The translations under genes were made by a program, and so were the position numbers. Below, piece by piece: positions 1 to 6,715 of a stretch of 7,209 bases of DNA. The stretch spans positions 1 to 7,209 of the forward strand of contig JAUWCW010000097.1 in NCBI GenBank assembly GCA_030609125.1. Direction: 5' to 3'. Origin of the DNA: JAUWCW01 sp030609125 [NCBI: Candidatus Rokuibacteriota bacterium]. Its GTDB lineage: Bacteria; JAUVQV01. Below the pieces are notes generated by a model. The model saw only the letters and a program-made list of their open reading frames with translations, did no database searches and was not told where the DNA came from. Position 1 is the stretch's first letter, and each line of letters starts with the position of its first letter.

Positions 1-2
1 GC

Positions 3-188
3 TTCAGCTACTCCGGCCCGGCCGTGGAGTTCTTCCGCCCGGACGACAGGTTCTCCATCTCCGTCCCGGGCTTCTATTTTCTCGTCCGCGGCAGACCCAC
101 GCTCCTCACCGCCGAGGCACTCTCCCCCCGGATCGCGTCACTTCTTGCGGGCAGCGGCATCGACGTCGTGTCGTGTGTCGTTCGCTGA
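3..188 (+). CDS. 3' end of an unidentified protein (partial, 61 codons visible)
   Basis: An open frame enters from the left edge and stops at TGA 186-188. Its codons end mostly in G or C, like the confident genes here, which supports real coding. The visible 61 residues contain an aromatic, hydrophobic stretch (VPGFYFLVRG, about residues 21-30) and end in TAEALSPRIASLLAGSGIDV followed by SCVVR. I do not recognise the family. The tail resembles a small alpha/beta domain but has no catalytic motif I can name. The gene converges on the FmdB-family gene, whose stop lies only 9 bp away, and there is no terminator-like hairpin with a T tract between them. The start and most of the protein lie outside the window, so function cannot be assigned. 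Confidence 0.6.
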   Translation, partial: FSYSGPAVEFFRPDDRFSISVPGFYFLVRGRPTLLTAEALSPRIASLLAGSGIDVVSCVVR

Positions 189-197
189 AGCCCGGGC

Positions 198-416
198 CTA
201 CTTGCAGTTGCTGCAACTCTTGGCGGAGCAGCCGCTGCAGTCCCCGCCGCCTGAAGATGAGACGAATTTTCCACCGCTCTTCACGCCGAAGAGCGAGAAT
301 TTCCGCTTCACCTTCCGCCCACGGCACTCAGGGCAACTCACCCGGGACCGGACCGAGGCCACTATCTTCTCGAACTCCTCCCCGCAACGGGAGCAGACAT
401 ACTCAAAGAGGGGCAT
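198..416 (-). CDS. FmdB-family zinc-ribbon protein with Cys-rich tail
   Basis: This 72-residue protein begins MPLFEYVCSRCG, the usual opening of FmdB-family putative regulatory proteins. A rubredoxin-like zinc ribbon is formed by C8-x2-C11 and C28-x2-C31. The family name comes from a gene linked to formamidase, but the molecular role of most members is unknown. A basic linker (RGRKVKRK, 32-39) and a Ser/Gly linker follow. The end then carries four more cysteines, C60-x2-C63-x4-C68-x2-C71, which could hold a second metal. The ATG lies 3 nt after the stop of the upstream PpiD-like gene with no good ribosome-binding site of its own, so it is probably the second gene of that operon and translationally coupled. 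The length is normal for the family. Confidence 0.82.
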   Translation of the reverse strand: MPLFEYVCSRCGEEFEKIVASVRSRVSCPECRGRKVKRKFSLFGVKSGGKFVSSSGGGDCSGCSAKSCSNCK

Positions 417-419
417 GGA

Positions 420-2330
420 TTAAGTACCGAGAAGCGTCTCATCGATCTCGACGGATCTTATGCCACGCAGATTCTCCAGCCAGCTCTCAAAGATGCGATC
501 CTTCTTGTCCCTGTCCAGCTTCGCGGCGCGCTCTTCCCGCACTTCAGCAAACTCCTCTTCCGAGGCGGGCTGCATCTCCTTCACCTGGAATATCCAGACC
601 TTCCCGCCGGCGGATACGGGGCCGCCGTACCTGCCTTCCCCGGCCCTGAAAGACTCAGCGAAGGTCTCTCCCTGGACCCCCGCCTCGAGGACGAAGCCGG
701 CCCGGCCGAAAAAACCCGTCTCCAGGACCTCGCCCTTCACCATCGACGCCACGGACTTCATCTCCGCCCCGCCCCGCAGCTTGCCGATCATGCTCTGCGC
801 CTCCTTCCGCGCCTTCTCCTCCGCCTTCTCGCCGATCACCTTTTCCCTGACCTCACCTTCGGCCTCCTCGAATCCGGGAATGTAGGAGAGGGTCTTCTTC
901 GCGATCCTGAAGACGTAATAGTCTCTCTCCTGGCGGTAGATCTCGCTGATCTGCCCTTCGTCGAGACTGAAGAGGTCGCTGGAAACCTCCGGCCTGTATC
1001 CCATGCCGGGAAGCAGAGCGTCCCTGGTAAGCCGGTCGACTCTCTTCACCTCCAGTCCGAACTTCTCAGCCACCTCGGCAAACTCAGCGTCCAGAAGCTC
1101 ATCGCTGACCTGCTCGGCCGTCATGGCCGCCAGGTCCCTCGCTTCCTGCTTCCGGTAGCCTTCCTCCAGAGTGATGCGGACATCCTCGAAGGCCTGAGCG
1201 CCCTCTTCCCTGGTCTCCTCCACCTTGATTACATGAAAGCCGTACTGGGTCCTCACGACGTCGCTCACCTCTCCCGCCTGCAGGGCAAAAGCGGCTTCAT
1301 CGAAGGGCGGCACCATCTGCCCCCGCCCGAACCATCCCAGATCTCCCCCGGTGGTCCCCGTGGAATCCTGCGAGAACTCCTTCGCCAGCTCAGCGAAGTC
1401 CGCCCCCTCAAGGGCTTTCTCCCGCACGAAGACCGCTCTTTCCCGCAGTTCTCCCTCTCTTTCGGCGCTGCTCCCCTCGGGGACCCGTATCAGGATGTGC
1501 CTGGCCCTGATCTGGGGCGGGGTCCTGAAGTCATCCAGGTTCAGGTCGTAGTACTCCTTCAGCGCCTCCTCGGAAAGCTCCACTTCCTTCTCCAGGGACG
1601 CGCTCTCGATGGCCAGGTACTCGGCGTGTATCCTGTCGGGACGGCGGTACTCCCCGGCGTTGTCCTCGAAGCGCGACCGAACCTCGTCGTCGGTCGTGGA
1701 GACCCACCCCCGGTAAGTCTCCACCTCCAGAGGCAGCAGCCGAAGCCTGACCTTTTCCTTCTCCCGCCTGAAATCCTCCCAGACTTCAGCTTCCGTCACC
1801 TTGCCGGCATCGCTCACTATGGCGCGCACCTTGGAGGCCAGCAGTTCCGCTCTCTGGCTCTCCTCGAAGTCTGCCGGCGAGATACGCGACGCGCTCAGGA
1901 TCTGCCGGTACTTCACGTCGCTGAATCGCCCGTTTTCCTGAAAGAGCTCGTTATTTTCGATCTTCCTCCTCAGCTCGACGTCCCCGACCACGACTTCCAT
2001 CCTCTCCGCCTCGGCCAGGAGGAGACGTGAATTCACCATTGCCTCCAGGGCCTTCTCCTTGAGCATGAACCGCTTTTCCAGCTCGGTGGCTCCCATTTCA
2101 GGATAGAACTGACGGTAGAACTCTATCTGGTTGCTGTAGATCCCGGCGTACTCGCTGTAGGGGATCTCCACCCCTTCCACCACGGCGATGACCGACCTCT
2201 CCGTGGGGCCGCTTCCTCCGCCTCCGCTCTGCATGCCGTAGACGAGGAAGATGGTCCCCACGAAAGCTCCCACGACGAAGATGATCACTCCCAGGACGAA
2301 AACGGGCTTTTCCCGCATAAATCTCATCAT
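420..2330 (-). CDS. ppiD: PpiD/SurA-type membrane-anchored peptidyl-prolyl cis-trans isomerase
   Basis: This 636-residue protein is a predicted periplasmic folding factor held in the inner membrane by an N-terminal anchor. A short basic N terminus (MMRFMREK) precedes one hydrophobic helix at about residues 9-31, then a Gly/Ser linker. A SurA_N-like helical chaperone region spans about 45-200. A full parvulin (PpiC-type rotamase) domain spans about 273-370, with the family marks RARHIL, FAELAKEFSQD, GGDLGWFGRGQMVPPFDEAAF and YGFHVIKVEE. The expected active-site residues are present (H278, M339, F343, H366). A further region at about 415-585 looks like the degenerate second parvulin-like half of PpiD proteins. 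The frame stays open upstream to 2447, but that would place the start upstream of the predicted promoter, and the extra residues are not family-like. The ATG at 2330 directly before the anchor is therefore chosen. The domain order fits PpiD better than soluble SurA. Confidence 0.87.
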   Translation of the reverse strand: MMRFMREKPVFVLGVIIFVVGAFVGTIFLVYGMQSGGGGSGPTERSVIAVVEGVEIPYSEYAGIYSNQIEFYRQFYPEMGATELEKRFMLKEKALEAMVNSRLLLAEAERMEVVVGDVELRRKIENNELFQENGRFSDVKYRQILSASRISPADFEESQRAELLASKVRAIVSDAGKVTEAEVWEDFRREKEKVRLRLLPLEVETYRGWVSTTDDEVRSRFEDNAGEYRRPDRIHAEYLAIESASLEKEVELSEEALKEYYDLNLDDFRTPPQIRARHILIRVPEGSSAEREGELRERAVFVREKALEGADFAELAKEFSQDSTGTTGGDLGWFGRGQMVPPFDEAAFALQAGEVSDVVRTQYGFHVIKVEETREEGAQAFEDVRITLEEGYRKQEARDLAAMTAEQVSDELLDAEFAEVAEKFGLEVKRVDRLTRDALLPGMGYRPEVSSDLFSLDEGQISEIYRQERDYYVFRIAKKTLSYIPGFEEAEGEVREKVIGEKAEEKARKEAQSMIGKLRGGAEMKSVASMVKGEVLETGFFGRAGFVLEAGVQGETFAESFRAGEGRYGGPVSAGGKVWIFQVKEMQPASEEEFAEVREERAAKLDRDKKDRIFESWLENLRGIRSVEIDETLLGT

Positions 2331-2343
2331 TTTGCTGTCACAG

Positions 2344-2349
2344 ACCTCC
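2344..2349 (-). promoter_or_regulatory. Ribosome-binding site of the PpiD-like gene (long spacing)
   Basis: The minus strand reads GGGAGGT here, a strong anti-16S match, but 13 nt separate it from the ATG at 2330 (optimum about 5-9). A GTG two bases after it is out of frame and reaches a stop after four codons. The in-frame ATG at 2330, or the tandem ATG at 2327, remains the best start. The long spacing may lower initiation. Confidence 0.5.
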
Positions 2350-2382
2350 CTGGCAAGAGTAAAGACCTTAAAAAGAGGTTGG

Positions 2383-2411
2383 ATTTTACCCGCTGCAGCC
2401 CTTTCTTGCAA
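2383..2411 (-). promoter_or_regulatory. Sigma-70-type promoter for the ppiD-fmdB operon
   Basis: On the minus strand, a -35 TTGCAA (2411-2406, 4/6 consensus matches) lies 17 nt from a -10 TAAAAT (2388-2383, 5/6). The predicted transcription start is near 2376, giving a leader of about 46 nt that includes the GGGAGG site. The spacing is optimal and it lies in the only gap upstream of this operon. Confidence 0.55.
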
Positions 2412-2453
2412 CGTTTTTGTTCCTTTCCGACCACGGCGAAAGGCCACTGCCGG

Positions 2454-2482
2454 TTGAAAACAACCTTTCCTTCAATTAGAAT
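2454..2482 (+). promoter_or_regulatory. Sigma-70-type promoter for the polyprenyl synthase, predicted leaderless
   Basis: TTGAAA (2454-2459, 5/6) and TAGAAT (2477-2482, 5/6) are separated by exactly 17 nt. With the -10 hexamer at -12 to -7, the +1 falls at 2489, the first base of the GTG start codon. The transcript would then have no 5' leader, which fits the absence of a Shine-Dalgarno sequence. Confidence 0.6.
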
Positions 2483-2488
2483 GAGCCG

Positions 2489-3496
2489 GTGTCAGATTCC
2501 GTTGAGAGCAACCGGAAGCTTTCCTACCAACAGGTGCTGGCCCTTTTCGCCTCTGACCTGGAGGCCATCGAGCGCTCCATTTTCGACAGCCTCGATTCCC
2601 GCAATGAACTGCTTCAGGAGATCATGACGTACATCGCCAGAAGCGGCGGCAAGAGGCTCCGGCCACTTCTGGTCTGCATCTGCGCCAAGCTGAACGGCTA
2701 TGAAGGGCAGGACCACGTGGCCCTCGGCAATGTCGTGGAGTACCTCCACGCCGCCACGCTCCTGCACGACGACGTCCTGGACAGCGCTTCTCTCAGGAGG
2801 GGCGCCCCCTCGGCCAATTCCAAGTGGGGGAACCACTTCGCTGTCCTGGGAGGCGATTACCTCTACACCAGCGCCTTCGACATTCTCCTGCGCCGCTTCC
2901 CACGCGACATCATCCAGGTGCTCTGCCGCGCGTCTCTCGACATGATCGAGGGCGAGGTTCTGCAGAGGCAGTGGCGGGGAAGGACGGATATCACCGAGGG
3001 GACCTACTTCGAGATCATATCGCTCAAGACTGCCAGTCTCATTGCCGCCGGCTGCCGCACGGGAGGCATACTCGGGGGCGCTTCTTCCGCGCAGGCAAGG
3101 AACCTGAAAGAGTTCGGCAAGAGTCTCGGAACAGCCTTCCAGGTAATCGACGACACCCTGGACTACATCGCCGATCCGGAAAAGCTGGGCAAGATTCTCG
3201 GCGGCGACCTCCGGCAGGGCACCATCACTCTCCCCCTCATCTACCTCTTGCAGGACCTGCCGGCCGGTCCGGAGAAGACCGCTGTCGAGGAACTCGTCTC
3301 ACAGGGGGACCCCGGCGATGAAGCCGTCGCCCTGGTCATTTCTCTCCTTGAAGAGCACGGCAGCGGCACAAAGGCCCTCGCCACCGCCGCCAAGTATGCC
3401 GAAGCTTCGAAAGAGAACCTCGCCTCATTTGCAGGCAGCGCCATGCACCCCGCCCTTATTGCGGCGGCGGACTACATCATTCACCGTTCCCACTGA
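2489..3496 (+). CDS. ispB: All-trans polyprenyl diphosphate synthase (octaprenyl-type)
   Basis: This 335-residue class I trans-prenyltransferase is predicted to elongate farnesyl diphosphate with isopentenyl diphosphate to make the side chain of menaquinone or ubiquinone. It shows the full motif set: GGKRLRP (53-59), the first Asp-rich motif in LLHDDVLDSASLRRG (DDVLD 94-98), GDYLYTSAF (122-130) and the second Asp-rich motif FQVIDDTLDY (DDTLD 221-225), followed by GGDLRQGTITLPLIY (238-252). Small residues A89/T90 just before the first motif, as in IspB-like enzymes, point to a long-chain product. Exact chain length cannot be read from sequence. The length is typical. A TAG at 2477-2479 closes the frame upstream, so GTG 2489 is the first possible start. 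It lacks a ribosome-binding site and coincides with the predicted +1. The 3' end overlaps the convergent ComEA-like gene by 20 bp. Confidence 0.94.
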   Translation: MSDSVESNRKLSYQQVLALFASDLEAIERSIFDSLDSRNELLQEIMTYIARSGGKRLRPLLVCICAKLNGYEGQDHVALGNVVEYLHAATLLHDDVLDSASLRRGAPSANSKWGNHFAVLGGDYLYTSAFDILLRRFPRDIIQVLCRASLDMIEGEVLQRQWRGRTDITEGTYFEIISLKTASLIAAGCRTGGILGGASSAQARNLKEFGKSLGTAFQVIDDTLDYIADPEKLGKILGGDLRQGTITLPLIYLLQDLPAGPEKTAVEELVSQGDPGDEAVALVISLLEEHGSGTKALATAAKYAEASKENLASFAGSAMHPALIAAADYIIHRSH

Positions 3497-3830
3497 AGGT
3501 CTCCTCTCGTCCCACGGAGGAGTATCCGCTGATGCGGTCCAGTGTCACCGCTCCGATTCCTCTCACATCGAGCAGATCCTGCAGGGACTTGAAGCCGCCG
3601 CCAGCTCGCCTGCGTTCCACGATGCGCGCGGCGATGACGGGTCCCACCGCCGGGAGAGCCGCGAGCTCGCGGACCCCGGCCCCATTGATGTTCAGGCGGA
3701 TATCGAGCGACGCGTCATCCTGGGCGACGGAGAAATTCCGGACTTGCCCGCCGGGGCGGCCCAGGACATGAAGCGCCGCCAGAAGAAGGGCCGCGGCCAC
3801 AAGACGGAGGCCTGCATCGGCGCCTTTCAC
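3477..3830 (-). CDS. ComEA-like helix-hairpin-helix DNA-binding protein
   Basis: A 117-residue protein is predicted if the GTG at 3830 is used. A hydrophobic segment at about residues 8-24 (signal peptide or anchor) is followed by a short linker and a ComEA-type double helix-hairpin-helix domain. LNINGAGVRELAALPAVGP (46-64) corresponds to the family's 'N-A-x-x-x-L-x-x-L-P-G-I-G' pattern, then AARIVERR. GGGFKSLQDLLDVRGIGAVT (77-96) is the second hairpin. ComEA binds incoming DNA in the periplasm during natural transformation, but many bacteria carry such single-domain proteins with no known competence role, so no symbol is given. The frame is open to 3932, which would overlap cimA by almost 100 bp. 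GTG 3830, 5 nt after the cimA stop, is the more economical start, though its ribosome-binding site is weak (AAGGA about 15 nt upstream). It is probably the last gene of the lysC-cimA operon. Confidence 0.8.
   Translation of the reverse strand: MKGADAGLRLVAAALLLAALHVLGRPGGQVRNFSVAQDDASLDIRLNINGAGVRELAALPAVGPVIAARIVERRRAGGGFKSLQDLLDVRGIGAVTLDRISGYSSVGREETFSGNGE
3501..3522 (+). other. Possible stem-loop just after the polyprenyl synthase stop
   Basis: CTCCTC (3501-3506) pairs with GAGGAG (3517-3522), with a possible T-G pair extending the stem and an 8-nt loop. It starts 4 nt after the TGA of the polyprenyl synthase gene but has no T tract, and it lies inside the ComEA-like coding sequence on the other strand. 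It may stabilise or end the plus-strand mRNA. Chance is also possible. Confidence 0.2.
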
Positions 3831-3835
3831 CTCGA

Positions 3836-5413
3836 TCAGCGCAGGTCCTTCAGGAGCTTGTATTCGATGGCATCGACGAGGGCCTGCCATGAAGCCTCGA
3901 TAAGGTTGGCCGAAACGCCCACCGTGCCCCACCTCTCATCCTTGTCGCCCGACTCGACCAGCACCCGCACGGGAGCCGCCGTCCCTTCCACGGTGGTGAG
4001 AACCCTCACCTTGTAGTCGATAAGCTCCACGCCGCGAAGTTTGGGATAGAAGCGGTAGAGGGCCTTGCGCAGAGCCCCGTCCAGAGCATGAACAGGCCCT
4101 TTGCCCTCCGCCGCGGTGTGCTCTACCTTCCCGTCCACGGCGACTTTGACGGTCGCCTCCGATATGGCTTCCTCGTTCTCCCTGCGCTTCTCCACGATAA
4201 CCCGTGCGCCCTTGAGCTCGAAGAAGCGCCGATGCGTCCCGAGGACCTTCCTGATGAGAAGCTCGAAGGACGCTTCCGCGCCCTCGAACTGGAAGCCCCG
4301 GCTTTCGAGCTCTTTGAGGTGATCGAGGATTCTGGTCGTCCTGGGGTCTTTCGACTTGAGGTCGATGCCGAATTCCGCCGCCTTCTGGAGAATACTGGCC
4401 CTTCCGGACAGATCCGAAACGAGCACTCTCTGCCTGTTGCCCACCAGCTCGGGCCTGATGTGCTCGTAGGTCAGGGGATTTCTCAAGATAGCGCTCACGT
4501 GAACCCCCCCCTTGTGGGCGAAGGCGGAGTCCCCGACGAAAGGCTGGTGCTTCAAGGGGGGCAGGTTCGCCAGCTCGGAGACAAAGCGCGCGAGCGCACG
4601 CAGCCCCGTAAGGTTCTCCGTCGAGACACACTGCAGTCCGAGCTTGAGCTGAAGGGCCGGTATGATGGAACAGAGATTCGCGTTCCCGCACCGCTCCCCA
4701 TACCCGTTGACCGTACCCTGAACATGGCGCACTCCACCCGCCACAGCAGCGATGGTGTTGGCCACCGCCGTCTCGGAGTCGTTGTGAACGTGGATCCCCA
4801 GGCCCTGGCCGGGGAGAGCTTTCTGGACCTCCCTCACCACTTTCACCAGGTCCAGAGTCAGCATGCCCCCGTTGGTGTCGCAGAGGACCAGGCAGTCCGC
4901 TCCCCCCTTCACGGCGGCCCTGAGGGTCGACAGCGCGTATTCCCTGTCCTGGCGAAACCCGTCGAAGAAGTGCTCGGCATCGTAAATAACCTCCGACACG
5001 TTCTTCTTCAGGAAGGAGACGGTATCGGAGATCATGGCCAGGTTCTCCATCAGACTCACTCTCAGGGCGTCCTTGACATGGAGGTCCCAACTCTTTCCAA
5101 AAATCGTAACGGCCGGGGTGCCGGCCTTGACGAGCGCCTTCAGGCTGTCGTCCTCCGCCGCCTTCCTCTTCGCCCTCCGCGTGGAGCCGAAGGCGACCAG
5201 GCGGGCGTTCTTCAGCGGGAGCTTCCCGGCTTCCCGGAAATACGCCGCGTCCTTGGGGTTCGCTCCCGGCCACCCGCCCTCAATATAGTGAATCCCGAAG
5301 TCGTCGAGTCTGCTGGTGATCCGGAGCTTGTCTTCCAGCGAAAAGGATATGTCCTCCGCCTGGGCCCCGTCCCGGAGGGTCGTGTCGTACAGTGAAACCT
5401 TCTTCGTTCTCAC
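3836..5413 (-). CDS. cimA: (R)-citramalate synthase
   Basis: This 525-residue enzyme condenses pyruvate with acetyl-CoA to (R)-citramalate, the first step of the threonine-independent route to 2-oxobutyrate and isoleucine. The N-terminal HMGL-type TIM barrel (about 4-275) opens with the catalytic [11 protein letters not shown] (8-18). It carries the metal-binding HVHND (208-212; H208, H210) and [11 protein letters not shown] (236-246). [20 protein letters not shown] (289-308) links to the second part. The C-terminal LeuA-type dimerisation and allosteric domain (about 395-523) is complete. Starting [16 protein letters not shown] and with this length, it matches the long CimA subfamily (TIGR00977 type) rather than 2-isopropylmalate or homocitrate synthase. 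The start is a GTG whose last two bases share the lysC stop (GTGA overlap, 5410-5413), with GAGGG about 10 nt upstream inside lysC. This implies translational coupling. Confidence 0.95.
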   Translation of the reverse strand: MRTKKVSLYDTTLRDGAQAEDISFSLEDKLRITSRLDDFGIHYIEGGWPGANPKDAAYFREAGKLPLKNARLVAFGSTRRAKRKAAEDDSLKALVKAGTPAVTIFGKSWDLHVKDALRVSLMENLAMISDTVSFLKKNVSEVIYDAEHFFDGFRQDREYALSTLRAAVKGGADCLVLCDTNGGMLTLDLVKVVREVQKALPGQGLGIHVHNDSETAVANTIAAVAGGVRHVQGTVNGYGERCGNANLCSIIPALQLKLGLQCVSTENLTGLRALARFVSELANLPPLKHQPFVGDSAFAHKGGVHVSAILRNPLTYEHIRPELVGNRQRVLVSDLSGRASILQKAAEFGIDLKSKDPRTTRILDHLKELESRGFQFEGAEASFELLIRKVLGTHRRFFELKGARVIVEKRRENEEAISEATVKVAVDGKVEHTAAEGKGPVHALDGALRKALYRFYPKLRGVELIDYKVRVLTTVEGTAAPVRVLVESGDKDERWGTVGVSANLIEASWQALVDAIEYKLLKDLR

Positions 5414-5913
5414 AGGTCCATTTCCCTCGTTCCCGCCCCGGCCTCGAGGCCGAAAGCGTCATGCAGAACCCTCGTCGCCAGCTCGCCGTACTTCGCTTCG
5501 ATGAGACACGAGATCTTTATCTCCGACGTGCCGATGCTGTAGATGTTGATCCCCTCGTCCGCCAGGGCCTTGAACATCCGTGCCGCCACTCCCGCATGAC
5601 TCCTCATGCCGATCCCTACAATGGAGAGTTTCGCCAGGTGGTCGTCGGCAGTGACCCCCGCCGCTCCGGTCTCCTCCAGCACGGGCTTCATCACTTCCAT
5701 GGCCCTGGCCGCTTCATTCTTCATCACCGTGAAGGTGATGTCCGTCGTCCCCTGCCGGCCGACATTCTGCACGATCATGTCCACGCTTATCCCCGCCTCC
5801 GACAGAGGGGAGAAAATGCCGGCCGCTATTCCCGGACGGTCCGGCACACCCTCGATGGTGAGCTTCGTATCGTTCTTGCTGAGCGTCACTCCGGATACCA
5901 GCACCTGTTCCAT
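5410..5913 (-). CDS. lysC: Predicted beta subunit of aspartate kinase from an internal start
   Basis: An in-frame ATG at 5913 (codon 247 of LysC) would give a 167-residue protein made of the two ACT domains only. AGGAGG lies 8 nt upstream, a better ribosome-binding site than that of the full gene. In B. subtilis LysC and C. glutamicum LysC the regulatory beta subunit is translated from an internal start at about codon 246-250 of the same gene. The match in position is close. That this organism uses the site is inferred: the same bases also encode Glu-Glu-Asp of the full protein, so part of the match could be coincidence. Confidence 0.6.
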   Translation of the reverse strand: MEQVLVSGVTLSKNDTKLTIEGVPDRPGIAAGIFSPLSEAGISVDMIVQNVGRQGTTDITFTVMKNEAARAMEVMKPVLEETGAAGVTADDHLAKLSIVGIGMRSHAGVAARMFKALADEGINIYSIGTSEIKISCLIEAKYGELATRVLHDAFGLEAGAGTREMDL

Positions 5914-6651
5914 CGACCTGTCCTCCTCTATCACCATGGTTCCCTCGTCCTCGTTGAACGAGGACCGGACACATATGGGCACCTTGTATCTGGCGGCGTA
6001 CTCCACCGAGCGGGTATAGAGCACTTTGGCTCCCAGCGAAGCCATCTCCAGCATCTCTTCGTAGGAGATCCGCTCCAGCTTCCGCGCCTGCGGCACGATG
6101 TTGGGATCGGCGGTGTAGACCCCGTCCACGTCGGTGTAGATATCGCAGACGTCCGCCTGCAGCGCCGCGGCGAGGGCAACGGCCGTCAGGTCCGACCCGC
6201 CCCTTCCGAGGGTGGTCACATCCTCCGACGGGGATATCCCCTGGAATCCAGCCACCACGGCGACCTTCCCCTCGTCGAGGGCCTTCCGGAGCCTCTCTCC
6301 CCTGACCTCCCGGATCCGCGCCCTGGTGAAGTCCTCATCGGTGACGATCCCCACCTGCCGTCCCGTCAGGGACTCGGCGGGATGTCCAAGCTTCTGCACA
6401 GCCATGGCCAGAAGGGCTATGCTCACCCTTTCCCCGCTGGAGAGAAGCACGTCCATTTCGCGGCGGTCGGGACGGGAGGCGATATCGTGCGCCAGCTTCG
6501 TGAGTCGGTCGGTCTCTCCGCCCATGGCGGAGACCACGACCACAACCCGGTCTCCCTCTTCGCAGGCCCGTCCGACCCGCCTCGCCACGTTGCGGATCTT
6601 CTCCGGGGAACCTACCGAGGTCCCGCCGAACTTCATCACTCGCAGTGCCAT
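5410..6651 (-). CDS. lysC: Aspartate kinase (alpha subunit, full length)
   Basis: This 413-residue enzyme phosphorylates L-aspartate, the first step towards lysine, methionine and threonine. The kinase domain (about 1-245) shows [11 protein letters not shown] (5-15), SSGE (71-74), GFQG (135-138), TTLGRGGSD (146-154) and [12 protein letters not shown] (172-183). Two ACT domains follow (about 264-330 and 341-405), with the effector-site pieces [17 protein letters not shown] and [15 protein letters not shown], so feedback inhibition by lysine and/or threonine is expected. The monofunctional form of about 410 residues resembles the B. subtilis LysC and Corynebacterium alpha2beta2 type, not fused ThrA. 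The frame is open to 6699, but ATG 6651 is chosen because GGGGAG (6664-6659) lies 7 nt before it and the protein then begins [10 protein letters not shown] as in the family. An internal start at codon 247 is listed separately. It is the first gene of an operon with cimA. Confidence 0.97.
   Translation of the reverse strand: MALRVMKFGGTSVGSPEKIRNVARRVGRACEEGDRVVVVVSAMGGETDRLTKLAHDIASRPDRREMDVLLSSGERVSIALLAMAVQKLGHPAESLTGRQVGIVTDEDFTRARIREVRGERLRKALDEGKVAVVAGFQGISPSEDVTTLGRGGSDLTAVALAAALQADVCDIYTDVDGVYTADPNIVPQARKLERISYEEMLEMASLGAKVLYTRSVEYAARYKVPICVRSSFNEDEGTMVIEEDRSMEQVLVSGVTLSKNDTKLTIEGVPDRPGIAAGIFSPLSEAGISVDMIVQNVGRQGTTDITFTVMKNEAARAMEVMKPVLEETGAAGVTADDHLAKLSIVGIGMRSHAGVAARMFKALADEGINIYSIGTSEIKISCLIEAKYGELATRVLHDAFGLEAGAGTREMDL
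5911..5927 (-). promoter_or_regulatory. Internal Shine-Dalgarno and ATG within lysC
   Basis: The minus strand carries AGGAGG (5927-5922), an 8-nt spacer and ATG (5913-5911) in the lysC frame. It falls exactly at the junction of kinase and ACT domains. Confidence 0.6.
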
Positions 6652-6658
6652 TGCCTGT

Positions 6659-6664
6659 CTCCCC
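6659..6664 (-). promoter_or_regulatory. Ribosome-binding site of lysC
   Basis: GGGGAG on the minus strand, 7 nt before ATG 6651. It decides the start of lysC against the longer open frame reaching 6699, which would also begin upstream of the predicted transcription start. Confidence 0.7.
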
Positions 6665-6685
6665 ACTTCTGTCGAAAGCGCAAAA

Positions 6686-6715
6686 ATTGTACGCCTCACC
6701 GGCGGGCACTGTCAA
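6686..6715 (-). promoter_or_regulatory. Strong sigma-70-type promoter for lysC-cimA
   Basis: On the minus strand, a perfect -35 TTGACA (6715-6710) and a -10 TACAAT (6691-6686, 5/6) are separated by 18 nt. The predicted start is near 6679, leaving a leader of roughly 28 nt before ATG 6651. It lies in the 108-bp gap after clpB and so gives the lysC operon its own transcription. Confidence 0.75.

Noticed and set aside
202-216. TTGCAG/CTGCAA hairpin at the end of the FmdB-family gene as a terminator
   Set aside because: It has six pairs inside the coding sequence and no T tract after it. The bases are explained by the Cys-rich C terminus.
1233-2030. A 265-codon plus-strand frame opposite the PpiD-like gene
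   Set aside because: It has no recognisable domain and no ribosome-binding site, and it lies wholly within the antisense of a well-supported gene.
2331-2447. A 39-residue upstream extension of the PpiD-like protein
   Set aside because: It would start upstream of the predicted promoter and put a basic, non-family segment before the membrane anchor.
3936-5273. A 445-codon minus-strand frame inside cimA
   Set aside because: It is a shifted frame of cimA with a Gly/Arg-rich, domain-free translation.
4088-5395. A 435-codon open frame on the plus strand opposite cimA
   Set aside because: It is a low-complexity antisense frame over a complete, motif-bearing cimA, as expected for high-GC DNA.
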